Of a DNA stretch of 64,000 nt, positions 52,058-60,005 are shown piece after piece. This stretch comes from UBA964 sp037444685 (GTDB lineage Bacteria; Pseudomonadota; Gammaproteobacteria; Steroidobacterales; Steroidobacteraceae). Positions within the stretch are counted from its first letter, which is position 1. Each line of letters starts with the position of its first letter. The notes below the pieces were generated by a model, which saw nothing but the letters and a program-made list of their open reading frames with translations, had not been told where the DNA came from and searched no databases. Location: positions 62,001 through 126,000 of the forward strand of contig JBBILX010000010.1 of NCBI GenBank assembly GCA_037444685.1, in the 5' to 3' direction. Position numbers and translations under genes: made by a program.

Positions 52058-52753
52058 TCAGGTTCCCGCCCGCTCGACGAGCTCGACGAGTTCGCCGAGG
52101 CAGCGCACCTCGTGGCCCGGCGGCTCGTGCTCGTCGGGCCAGGCGCGGCCGGCGCGGTTGATCCAGATGGTCTGCATGCCGGCGGCGCGCGCGCCGGCGA
52201 CGTCGATGCGCGGATCGTCGCCGACGTAGGCGATCGACGCCGGTGGCAGAGCGAGTGCCTCCGCGACCGCGGTGAACGAGCGCGGATCGGGTTTTGCGGC
52301 GCCGACCGCGATCGCGTTGAGGGTCACGGCGAAATGCGAATCGATGCCGATGCGCCGAAGATCTGCGTTGCCGTTCGAGAATGTCGCGAGCGCATACCGT
52401 CGGCGCAGCGCCCCGAGCGAAGGCAGCACGTCCGGAAACAGCTCGACGGCATTGCGCTGCTCCATGAAGACCGCAAAGGCCTCGTCACCGACCGACGCGG
52501 GCAGGCCGGCTGCGATGGCGAGGCGCCGCATCGACTCGGTCCGGAGCCAGGTCAGGTCGTGGGCGCGCGCGGGCTGCTCGCGCGCGAGCTCGAGCCGCGC
52601 CGCAAGGCGCTTCTCGACCGGATGCTCGCGGCCGAACTCCGGGTAGCGGCGCTCGAGAAAGTCGCTGACGGCCTGTTCGGCGCGCGCGAGCACGCTGCGC
52701 ACGTCCCAGAGGGTGTCGTCGAGATCGAAGCAGATTGCCCGCAGCTCGAGCAT
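52058..52753 (-). CDS. HAD-family phosphatase, YigB-like
   Basis: 231-residue haloacid dehalogenase-type hydrolase. Motif I ICFDLDDTLWD at residues 7-17 (nucleophile Asp), motif II ATFSNGNAD, motif III Lys in GAAKPDPRSF and motif IV VGDDPRIDVAGA. The LFPDVLPSLGALRRRYALATFSNGN layout fits YigB/YjjG-type nucleotide or FMN phosphatases. Divergent from the S9 peptidase gene; GGATGG precedes the ATG. Confidence 0.88.
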   Translation of the reverse strand: MLELRAICFDLDDTLWDVRSVLARAEQAVSDFLERRYPEFGREHPVEKRLAARLELAREQPARAHDLTWLRTESMRRLAIAAGLPASVGDEAFAVFMEQRNAVELFPDVLPSLGALRRRYALATFSNGNADLRRIGIDSHFAVTLNAIAVGAAKPDPRSFTAVAEALALPPASIAYVGDDPRIDVAGARAAGMQTIWINRAGRAWPDEHEPPGHEVRCLGELVELVERAGT

Positions 52754-52850
52754 GCCGCCATCCTGGCCCGAAGGGTCCTGTGCCGCAGGGCACGGGTCGC
52801 ACCGCTCGCACGCTACAATCGCGGCCCACCGAGTTCAATCGGAGTTCGCG

Positions 52851-54953
52851 ATGGCCCCCCACGTCTGCCGCACGGCCCTGGCCGCGCTCGCCCTTCTCTT
52901 CTCGACTGCGGGTCTCGCCGCCGTCCGGCCATTCACACCCGATGACCTGGTCCGGCTCAAGCGGATCTCGGAGCCGCAGGTATCCCCCGATGGCCGCTTC
53001 GTCGTCTTCACGTTGCGCGAGACCGACATGGAAGCGAACCGGGGCCGCACGGACCTCTGGCTGCTCGACCTGCGCCCACCGGCGAAGCGGCCGCTGCTGT
53101 CGCGCCGGCTGACGCAGCACTCGGCGAACGATTCGAGTCCGCGCTGGGCGCCCGACGGGCGCAGCCTCTACTTTCTCTCGACGCGCTCAGGATCCTCGCA
53201 GGTCTGGCGCATCGATCTCGGAGGTGGCGAGGCCCAGCAGGTCACCGACTATCCGCTCGACGTGACCTCGCTGAAGGTCTCGCCGCGCGGCGACCGGCTT
53301 GCGTTCAGTATCGACGTGTTTCCGGACTGCATCGATCTGCAATGCAGCGCCAAGCGGATTGCAGCCGCCGGCAAGGCGAAGCAGACCGGGAGGCAGTACG
53401 AGCAGCTGCTGGTGCGGCACTGGGACACCTGGCGCGATGGCACGCTCTCGACGCTGTTCACCGCGACGCTGACCGCGGACGGCAAGGCCGGAGCGCCGGT
53501 TGCCGTCTCGGGAAGTCTGCGCGCGAACGTGCCCTCGAAGCCGTTCGGCGGCGCCGAAGAGTATGCGTTCAGCCCCGACGGTGCGCGGCTCGTGTTCAGC
53601 GCGCGCCTCGCCGATCGCAGCGAAGCGTGGTCGACGAACTTCGATCTCTACGAGGCAGCTGCGGACGGCAGTGCCCCGCCGCGCAACCTGACGGCGGACA
53701 ATCCGGCTTGGGACACGCAGCCCGTGTTCCTCGCGAACGGCGACCTCGCGTGGCTCGCGATGCAGCGACCCGGCTTCGAGGCCGATCGCTTCAGGATCGT
53801 CATCCGCGAAGCGGCCTCCGGCCGCGTGCGCGTCCTGACCGAGGACTGGGATCGCTCGGTCACGCAGCTCGGTGCCTCGCACGATGGGCGGCGACTGCTC
53901 GCGACGGCCGACGATATCGGCCAGGTCGCGTTGTTCGCGATCGATCCGCGCACCGGCCGGCCCACCTCGCTGCTCGCCGATGGCCAGGTCACCGAGTTCT
54001 CGCCAGCGCCGGACGGCGTCGTCGTCGCGCGCGCGTCGCTCGCCGCGCCGGCGGAACTGTTTCTCGTCGGCGCCGGGCGCGCCGCGCCGCGGCGACTGAC
54101 CGACGTCAACGCCGACATCCTCGGTCAGCGCGACATGGCGCCGTTCGAACAGTTCAGTTTCGCCGGCTGGAATGGCGAGCGAGTCTACGGCTATGTCATG
54201 AAGCCGGCCGGCTTCGAAGCGGGCCGTAAGTATCCGATCGCCTTCCTCGTGCACGGCGGTCCGCAGGTCAGCTTCCAGAACCAGTGGAGTTTCCGCTGGA
54301 ACGCCCAGGTCTTCGCGGGCCGCGGCTACGGTGTCGTCTTCATCGATTTCCACGGGTCGCCAGGCTATGGGCAGACGTTCACCGACTCGATCAGCCAGGA
54401 CTGGGGCGGTAAACCGCTCGTCGACCTGCAGAAGGGGCTCGAAGCAGCGATTGCGCGCTACGACTGGCTTGACGGCGAGCGCGCCTGCTCGCTTGGCGCC
54501 TCGTACGGCGGCTTCATGCAGAACTGGATCGCCGGCCAGTGGCCGGACCGGTTCCACTGCATCGTCAACCACGCCGGCATCTTCGATACGCGCTCGATGT
54601 ACTACACGACGGAGGAGCTGTGGTTCACCGAGTGGGAGAACGGCGGCCCGTATTTCCTCGCGCCGCAGATCCACGAGAAGTTCAACCCCTCGGCCCACGT
54701 GACGAAGTGGAAGACGCCGATGCTCGTCACGCACGGCGTGCTCGATTACCGCGTGCCCTACACGCAGGGCCTCGCAACGTTCACGGCGCTGCAACGTCTC
54801 GGCGTCCGCAGCCGACTGCTGGTCTTCCCCGACGAGAACCACTGGATCCTGAAGCCCGCCAACAGTCTGCAGTGGCATGCTGCGGTGCTCGACTGGCTCG
54901 ACGAGCACCTCAAGGGCGGCGCGGGCGGCGATCAGGGCAGATCGTTGCCGTAG
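52851..54953 (+). CDS. Secreted S9-family prolyl oligopeptidase-type peptidase
   Basis: 700-residue serine peptidase with a signal peptide (CRTALAALALLFSTAGLAA), hence periplasmic or exported. The N-terminal beta-propeller (VSPDGRFVVFTLRETD; WAPDGRSLYFLSTRSGS; FSPDGARLVFSARL) gates the C-terminal hydrolase domain. Catalytic triad: Ser551 in GASYGGFM, Asp632 in LDYRVPYT, His664 in DENHWI. Similar to dipeptidyl/acylaminoacyl peptidases. TACAAT near 52814 is a plausible -10. The end overlaps the convergent 184-residue protein gene by 22 bases. Confidence 0.92.
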   Translation: MAPHVCRTALAALALLFSTAGLAAVRPFTPDDLVRLKRISEPQVSPDGRFVVFTLRETDMEANRGRTDLWLLDLRPPAKRPLLSRRLTQHSANDSSPRWAPDGRSLYFLSTRSGSSQVWRIDLGGGEAQQVTDYPLDVTSLKVSPRGDRLAFSIDVFPDCIDLQCSAKRIAAAGKAKQTGRQYEQLLVRHWDTWRDGTLSTLFTATLTADGKAGAPVAVSGSLRANVPSKPFGGAEEYAFSPDGARLVFSARLADRSEAWSTNFDLYEAAADGSAPPRNLTADNPAWDTQPVFLANGDLAWLAMQRPGFEADRFRIVIREAASGRVRVLTEDWDRSVTQLGASHDGRRLLATADDIGQVALFAIDPRTGRPTSLLADGQVTEFSPAPDGVVVARASLAAPAELFLVGAGRAAPRRLTDVNADILGQRDMAPFEQFSFAGWNGERVYGYVMKPAGFEAGRKYPIAFLVHGGPQVSFQNQWSFRWNAQVFAGRGYGVVFIDFHGSPGYGQTFTDSISQDWGGKPLVDLQKGLEAAIARYDWLDGERACSLGASYGGFMQNWIAGQWPDRFHCIVNHAGIFDTRSMYYTTEELWFTEWENGGPYFLAPQIHEKFNPSAHVTKWKTPMLVTHGVLDYRVPYTQGLATFTALQRLGVRSRLLVFPDENHWILKPANSLQWHAAVLDWLDEHLKGGAGGDQGRSLP

Positions 54954-55486
54954 CGTTCGAAACGCGTCTGCATGACGAGCGCTGCCGCATCGAGCTCGAA
55001 CGGGAATGCCGCCCCCGTGCGCGCACCGAGCCGCGTCCGGCCCGGGAGCCAGTCGACCTCGATGGCAGCGCCCGGCTGCACGTCGCCGGGCATCAGGCCC
55101 TTGAAGAGGTCGGTGGCAAGATGCGCCTCGCGCCAGCGCGCAGGGTCCGCGAACCGCCAGACACGCAGCACGGCCCGGCCGCGTCTTGCCGGCGCCACCG
55201 CGAGCAAACGCTGGTCGAGCACGCGCGTCGGGTCTGCCCGTTCGCTCTCGCGCAGATAGAACGCGTGGGGTGCAGTCAGCGGCGCGTAGACTGGCAGGAC
55301 CTCGAGCCGGCTCGTGGGGCCGAGATAGATTCCCGGCAACCACTCGAGCAACGCCGCTACGGCCGGGCGCCGCCGGCCGGGGGCGCCGACGGAGCCGATC
55401 GACAGCGGCAGCAGCAGCGTGGCGGCGCCCGCGCACAGCAGGCGGCGCCGTTTCAGGACGCTGCGCGCCGCGCCGCGCTCATCCAT
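54932..55486 (-). CDS. Exported protein of unknown function, last gene of a six-gene run
   Basis: 184 residues. The N terminus has a twin-Arg-like basic cluster and hydrophobic stretch (LKRRRLLCAGAATLLLPLS), so it is exported by Tat or Sec. The mature part starts LLEWLPGIYLGPTSRLEVLPVYAPL, with FYLRES, LRVWRFADPARWREAHL and ends AALVMQTRFERYGNDLP. The layout (G-Y/F, paired strands, Y-EQ-like strand) loosely recalls the CpcT/CpeT fold, as for the protein at 10719, but not firmly. It overlaps the ATP-grasp gene by eight bases, so it is coupled to it. Function unknown. Confidence 0.7.
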   Translation of the reverse strand: MDERGAARSVLKRRRLLCAGAATLLLPLSIGSVGAPGRRRPAVAALLEWLPGIYLGPTSRLEVLPVYAPLTAPHAFYLRESERADPTRVLDQRLLAVAPARRGRAVLRVWRFADPARWREAHLATDLFKGLMPGDVQPGAAIEVDWLPGRTRLGARTGAAFPFELDAAALVMQTRFERYGNDLP

Positions 55487-56513
55487 AGTAAATCCGCCAC
55501 TCGGCCTGATAGCTCATGCCGAGCGTGATCAGCCGCTGCAGCAGCTCGTCGTAGCCGACTCCGGCGGCGAGCGCCGACTGCGCGAAATCCTCGCTCGCGG
55601 CGATGTTCGGATTGGCGTTGGCCTCGAGCACGTAGACCTCGCCCGAATCATTGACGCGAAAGTCCATGCGCGCGTAACCCGACAACCCCAGCGTCCGGTA
55701 GATCCGCCGCGACAGCTTGTCCAGCGTGGCGAGCGTCGCCGCGGACAGCTCCTCGGCCGCCTGCGTCGTGATGCCGTACTTCTGCTGGTAGCGGCGGTCC
55801 CACTTGACCTTGCGCGTCGCGATCGCTGGCAGCGACTCCGGCATCGAACCGAAGCGCATTTCCCAGACCGGCAGCCGCGTCAGCCGCTCGTTGCCGAGCA
55901 CGCCGACGTAGAGCTCGCGGCCGGCGATGTACTCCTCGACCAGTGCGTCCGAGCCGAGCTGCTCGTGCACGAACTGCACCCGCTCGTGCAGCTGCGCCTC
56001 GTCCTGGACCACCGAAGCCTGAGCGATGCCGAGCGAGGCGTCTTCGGTCGTCGACTTCACGAACAGCGGGTAGCGCAGCTTGCGCGGCACGCGGAGCTTG
56101 ACGCCGCGCCGCATCACGGCGAACTGCGGCGTCGGGATGCGATGGTAGGACAGCAGCTGCTTGCAGAGCGACTTGTCGCGTGACAGCAGCAGGCCGCGCG
56201 GGTTGCAGCCGGTGTAAGGCTGCCGCATCAGCTCGAGATAAGCGACGACGTGCTGATCGTAGGTGACGATGCCGCCGAACTCCTCGAGCAGGTTGAAGAC
56301 CGCGTCCGGCCGCCACTCCGTGATGCTCGCACGCAGTTCGCTGAGGCTGTCCAGCACGCCGAGCGCGCGCACCTCGTGCCCCATCGCTCGCAGCGTAGTG
56401 ATGACGTCGTACTCGGTGCGAAACTCGTCGATTTCCTGCGGTGTGAAACCTTCGAGGGAGTCGGGCGGCACCAGGCTCGCGTGCACGACGACGAGCACTC
56501 GGAGTTTCTTCAT
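55479..56513 (-). CDS. ATP-grasp ligase, D-Ala-D-Ala ligase-like
   Basis: 344-residue ATP-grasp enzyme. The N-terminal substrate domain has RVLVVVHASLVPP and VFNLLEEFGGIVTYDQHVVAYLE; the ATP-grasp core has FVKSTTEDASLGIAQ (ATP Lys and glycine loop), VEEYIAGRELYVGVLG and MDFRVNDSGEVYVLEANANPNIA. The last motif differs from peptidoglycan Ddl (EVNTxPG), and the Ddl signature HGxxGEDG is absent, so a role in ordinary cell-wall synthesis is unlikely. Probably forms an amide between carboxylate and amino acid or peptide substrates. Overlaps the metallopeptidase gene (ATGA). Confidence 0.85.
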   Translation of the reverse strand: MKKLRVLVVVHASLVPPDSLEGFTPQEIDEFRTEYDVITTLRAMGHEVRALGVLDSLSELRASITEWRPDAVFNLLEEFGGIVTYDQHVVAYLELMRQPYTGCNPRGLLLSRDKSLCKQLLSYHRIPTPQFAVMRRGVKLRVPRKLRYPLFVKSTTEDASLGIAQASVVQDEAQLHERVQFVHEQLGSDALVEEYIAGRELYVGVLGNERLTRLPVWEMRFGSMPESLPAIATRKVKWDRRYQQKYGITTQAAEELSAATLATLDKLSRRIYRTLGLSGYARMDFRVNDSGEVYVLEANANPNIAASEDFAQSALAAGVGYDELLQRLITLGMSYQAEWRIYYG

Positions 56514-57565
56514 AGTGAAATCGACGGGCTCCCGCTGCTCTCGTACAGCGCAATCATGCGCCGAAGCAGCCATCTCGCGTTGCGCTGCGCGTCGCGGCGG
56601 CTGCCACGCAGATACAGCCGCAGTCCTTCGGCGCGCTCAATCGCGCGTCGCAGGACCTGGTACACCGTGTACCGGTCCACGCCAGCCTCGCGCACGACGG
56701 CGGCGACGAGCGACGGCTTGACTTCGCGCAGGAAGGTCGCCGCGCGCGGCGTGTTGCGGCGCGCGGGTCGCGGCGTGAACACCTTGCGCAGCAGCTCGTC
56801 GGTCGCGCCGCGCCGTCCGCGCACGCGCTGCGCGTGACGCCGGCGGTAATGCTCGGCGAGCGTGCGCGTGTTCTGTTCGAGCGGTTCGATGCGCGCGCGC
56901 ACCCGGACCTTCGGACGGCAGTGGCGGACCTCGCGCATCAATTCGTCGACCGCCTCGAGCTTGCTGAGCGCCGGCCAGTCGGCGTAGCTGCGCCGCCAGG
57001 CGGAGCGCGGCTGCAGCCAGACGGCGAAGGTCTCGGCGAAGTCCTCGGTGGGATGGGCCTGCGCATACCAGTCGCCGAGATGGTGGACGTAGCGGCGGCT
57101 GCCGGGCCGCGGCCGGTATTTGTCGGGATAAGGCAGCGACGCCGGGCCGAACACCTCGCGCCAGCGCTTGCGGCGGCGTAACCGGTACGCGGTGTCGATC
57201 GCATGACCGGCTTCGTGACGCAGGATCCGCATCAGCCAGTTCGCGTTGCCGCCCTCGACGGTCTGCGCCATGCGACGCTCGAGCTGCTCGAGCCGTGGAT
57301 GCGCCAGGAAAAACGGGATCGCGATGCCCGGCACGCCGTCTGGCGAGAACCATTCCTCGGCGAGCCACGCGTGCGGCCGGAAAGGGATGCCGCGTTGCCC
57401 GAGCTCGCGGTAGAGCCGGCGCAGTGCGCGCACGATTGGCGGTCGGCGCAGCGTCAGGCCGAGGTCGCAGAAGCGCATCTCAAGGAGCTGCGCATCGCTG
57501 AGGCGCGCGAGCCGCCGGGAACCGCGGCGGAATGCCGCTCTGCTGCTCGCCTCGGACACGGCCAT
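56510..57565 (-). CDS. Zincin-type putative metallopeptidase
   Basis: 351-residue protein. The zinc motif HEAGH is at residues 117-121 in LMRILRHEAGHAID, and a likely third ligand Glu178 lies in PTEDFAETFAVW. N terminus: RRLARLSDAQLLEMRFCDLGL and ELGQRGIPFRPHAWL. The C-terminal third is an Arg-rich helical region (RVRARIEPLEQNTRTLAEHYR). It has no signal peptide, so it is cytosolic. Family is a putative zinc-binding metallopeptidase of unknown substrate. It is 29 bases after the phosphatase-ARH gene and overlaps the ATP-grasp gene, suggesting that it processes the ligase's peptide substrate or product. Confidence 0.8.
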   Translation of the reverse strand: MAVSEASSRAAFRRGSRRLARLSDAQLLEMRFCDLGLTLRRPPIVRALRRLYRELGQRGIPFRPHAWLAEEWFSPDGVPGIAIPFFLAHPRLEQLERRMAQTVEGGNANWLMRILRHEAGHAIDTAYRLRRRKRWREVFGPASLPYPDKYRPRPGSRRYVHHLGDWYAQAHPTEDFAETFAVWLQPRSAWRRSYADWPALSKLEAVDELMREVRHCRPKVRVRARIEPLEQNTRTLAEHYRRRHAQRVRGRRGATDELLRKVFTPRPARRNTPRAATFLREVKPSLVAAVVREAGVDRYTVYQVLRRAIERAEGLRLYLRGSRRDAQRNARWLLRRMIALYESSGSPSISL

Positions 57566-57594
57566 GGGCTCCGCACTCGCTCGGGTTGCCAAGC

Positions 57595-59157
57595 TTAAGG
57601 CAGCTCGGTCAACCCGACCATGGCCTGGGCGAGCAGCCGGTCGGCCAGCTCCTCGAGCAGCGGCCGGCGCGCCAGACCGAGCCGCCAGGGCGGCGGTATG
57701 GCACTGACACCGAGCATTGCGCCGGCGAGCTGGCCATAGATCGAGCAGATCACATCGGCGTGACCGCCGAGATTGACCGCAGCGAGCGCGCCGTCGCGAA
57801 AACCCTCGGTGCGGGCCAGCACCCAGAGCGCCGCTTCGAGCAGGTCGAGCGCGTCGCCGAGCGGCTGCAACCGATCGAGCGACAGGTGCAGGAACTCGCC
57901 ACGCGCCAGTCGCTCGAGTCGTGGCGACGGCCGCGCCGGCGCCCAGAGCTCGCGTGGTGGCGCGAGCACGTCGGCGCGCGGTCGGCCGGCCAGCGCGGCG
58001 TGCATGGCCGCGGCGAGGAATCGGCACGCCGCAAGGAGATCCGGCGCCTGAGCCGTCGTGCGCGCCTGCTCTGCGGCCTGATGGATGGCGTCGCCTCGCG
58101 AGGCGAAGAAGAACATCACGGTCGGCGCGACGCGGGTCAAGGGCTCCGGCGGCAGTTGGCGCGGATCGTGCGAACCCGCAAAGGGCTGACGTCGCCATTG
58201 CGCCGCGGCGAGTGAGCGCGCTACGGCCGCCGAGATACCCACGCACTGTCCGGTCGCGGACAGATGCCCCTGCTGCTGCCAGCGCGCGTAGCGCTGCACC
58301 TGGTCGGCGGCATCGAACCCGGCGCGCTCGAGCAGACTCTCCGCGAGACAGAGCGCCATCGCCGTGTCGTCGCTCCAGGCGCCGCGCGGCAGATCGAACG
58401 GCCCGCCGCCGAGCAGGTCGCCGACCGGGGCGAAGCTGCCCGGCTTGCGGAACTGGGTCGCGGCGGCCAGCGCATCGCCAGTCGCGAGACCGAGCAGCGC
58501 GCCCTGGAAGCGTTCGCGGAGTCGACGCGTCGGTTCGAGCGCGACGGGATCGAGGGGTAGCGATTCGCCGCCGGGCGCGGCCGCGCCGCCGGCAGTCGCC
58601 GCAGGCGCCCCTCGCCGCGTACTGCGTGCCCAGGCCAGCACCCAGTCGGCCTGCTCCTCGGTCTCGGGCACCGACGGCCAGGTGGCCGAGCGCTGCGAGC
58701 CGAGCCAGAGCCGGTTGAGCTCGCGTAGTGCCGACTCGCCGTCGCGACCGCCGCACACGAGGTGGCAGGCGACCAACATGCCCGTGCGTCCGATGCCGGC
58801 GCGACAGTGAACATAGACGCGCCGGCCGCTCGCCAGCCAGGCGTGCAGATCGGCGAGGATCTGCTCCATCTGCCCGTCGCTGTCCGGCAGTCCGTGGTCG
58901 CGCAACGGATGGCGCCGGTACAGCACGCCGGGGGGCAGCAGGTCCTCGTAGGGCCTGCGCTCGCCGGGTGCGGTCAGGTCGAGGAAGGCGTCGATGCCCG
59001 CATCGAGCAGCGCCTCGAGCCGCAACCTCGTCTCGTCGTCGCTCGCCGTCGCCGGGTACTCGCCGGCGAGCAGGCGGCGTGGCTCGACCCAGTACGCGTT
59101 GCCGAGCGGCAGACGCGCGAGGATCCGAGCCGGCTCGTCGGCGGCCGCCGCAGTCAT
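57595..59157 (-). CDS. Fusion: protein-tyrosine-phosphatase domain + ADP-ribosylglycohydrolase domain
   Basis: 520 residues. Residues about 1-180 form a dual-specificity phosphatase with the loop HCRAGIGRTG (Cys118, Arg124) and a general-acid candidate Asp in LRDHGLPDSDG. After an Ala/Gly linker, residues about 205-520 form an ADP-ribosylglycohydrolase (ARH/DraG fold): LLGLATGDALAAATQF, WSDDTAMAL (261-265) and GGHADVICSIYGQLAGAMLG near the end. In the usual second metal motif GGDxDT, the first Asp is His466 and the Thr is Val469, so metal binding may be altered. Overlaps ttcA by ATGA. Confidence 0.88.
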   Translation of the reverse strand: MTAAAADEPARILARLPLGNAYWVEPRRLLAGEYPATASDDETRLRLEALLDAGIDAFLDLTAPGERRPYEDLLPPGVLYRRHPLRDHGLPDSDGQMEQILADLHAWLASGRRVYVHCRAGIGRTGMLVACHLVCGGRDGESALRELNRLWLGSQRSATWPSVPETEEQADWVLAWARSTRRGAPAATAGGAAAPGGESLPLDPVALEPTRRLRERFQGALLGLATGDALAAATQFRKPGSFAPVGDLLGGGPFDLPRGAWSDDTAMALCLAESLLERAGFDAADQVQRYARWQQQGHLSATGQCVGISAAVARSLAAAQWRRQPFAGSHDPRQLPPEPLTRVAPTVMFFFASRGDAIHQAAEQARTTAQAPDLLAACRFLAAAMHAALAGRPRADVLAPPRELWAPARPSPRLERLARGEFLHLSLDRLQPLGDALDLLEAALWVLARTEGFRDGALAAVNLGGHADVICSIYGQLAGAMLGVSAIPPPWRLGLARRPLLEELADRLLAQAMVGLTELP

Positions 59158-60002
59158 GCTTCGCCGTTTCTGGAGCGCGTCAGCGCGGCGAAATCGAACA
59201 GCGCCGGATCGGCGAGCGTGGCGGGTTCGACATGGCGCAGGGCCGAGAAGATGGATTCGGTGCGCCCGGGATGGGCGCGCTCCCAGTCCGCGAGCATCTG
59301 CTTGATCGCCTGGCGCTGCGCGTTCTCCTGCGAGCCGCAGAGTGTGCAGGGGATCAGCGGAAAGCGGCGCCCGCGTGCGTAGCGAGCGATGTCGCGTTCG
59401 GCGACGTAGGCGAGCGGGCGGATGACGATGTGCCGGCCGTCGTCGCTGCACAGCTTGGGCGCCATGGCCTTGAGCCGCCCGCCGTGGAAGAGGTTCAGGA
59501 ACAGTGTCTCGACGATGTCGTCGCGGTGATGACCGAGTGCGATCTTGGTGCAGCCGTGTTCCGCCGCGTAGCGATACAACGCGCCGCGGCGCAGCCTCGA
59601 ACACAGGCCGCACATCGTGCGGCCCTTCGGGATCACGCGCTTGACGACGCTGTAGGTGTCCTGTTCGATCACGTGGAAGGGAACGCCGAGGGAGCGCAGG
59701 TACTCGGGCAGGACGTGCGCGGGGAAGCCTGGCTGCTTCTGGTCGAGATTGACGGCCACGATGTCGAAATCGACCGGGGCGCTGCGCTGCAATGACAACA
59801 GCATGTCGAGCAGCGTGTAGGAATCCTTGCCGCCCGACAGACAGACCATGACCTTGTCGCCGGGCTCGATCATCCGATAGTCGGCGATGGCCTTGCCGAC
59901 GAGCCCGCGCAGATGCGCCTCGAGCTTGCGAAACGTGTTCGAGGCCGTCTGCTGCGCGCGCGGCCCGCCCGTGGCCGCGGACGTGACTGCTTCGCTGCTC
60001 AT
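59154..60002 (-). CDS. ttcA: tRNA 2-thiocytidine biosynthesis protein TtcA
   Basis: 282-residue PP-loop ATPase that thiolates C32 of certain tRNAs using an Fe-S cluster. PP-loop VCLSGGKDSYTLLD near residue 55; CxxC in MCGLCSRLRRG and a third Cys in IPCTLCGSQENAQR; HHRDDIVETLFLNLFHGGRLKAM in the adenylation part. All match E. coli TtcA. Three bases after the M32 carboxypeptidase gene, and its stop overlaps the phosphatase-ARH fusion. Confidence 0.95.
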   Translation of the reverse strand: MSSEAVTSAATGGPRAQQTASNTFRKLEAHLRGLVGKAIADYRMIEPGDKVMVCLSGGKDSYTLLDMLLSLQRSAPVDFDIVAVNLDQKQPGFPAHVLPEYLRSLGVPFHVIEQDTYSVVKRVIPKGRTMCGLCSRLRRGALYRYAAEHGCTKIALGHHRDDIVETLFLNLFHGGRLKAMAPKLCSDDGRHIVIRPLAYVAERDIARYARGRRFPLIPCTLCGSQENAQRQAIKQMLADWERAHPGRTESIFSALRHVEPATLADPALFDFAALTRSRNGEA

Positions 60003-60005
60003 GGC

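Noticed and set aside
59158..59613. In-frame N-terminal extension of the phosphatase-ARH fusion into ttcA
   Set aside because: The ATG at 59157 overlaps the ttcA stop and precedes the phosphatase domain; the extension is an out-of-frame reading of ttcA.
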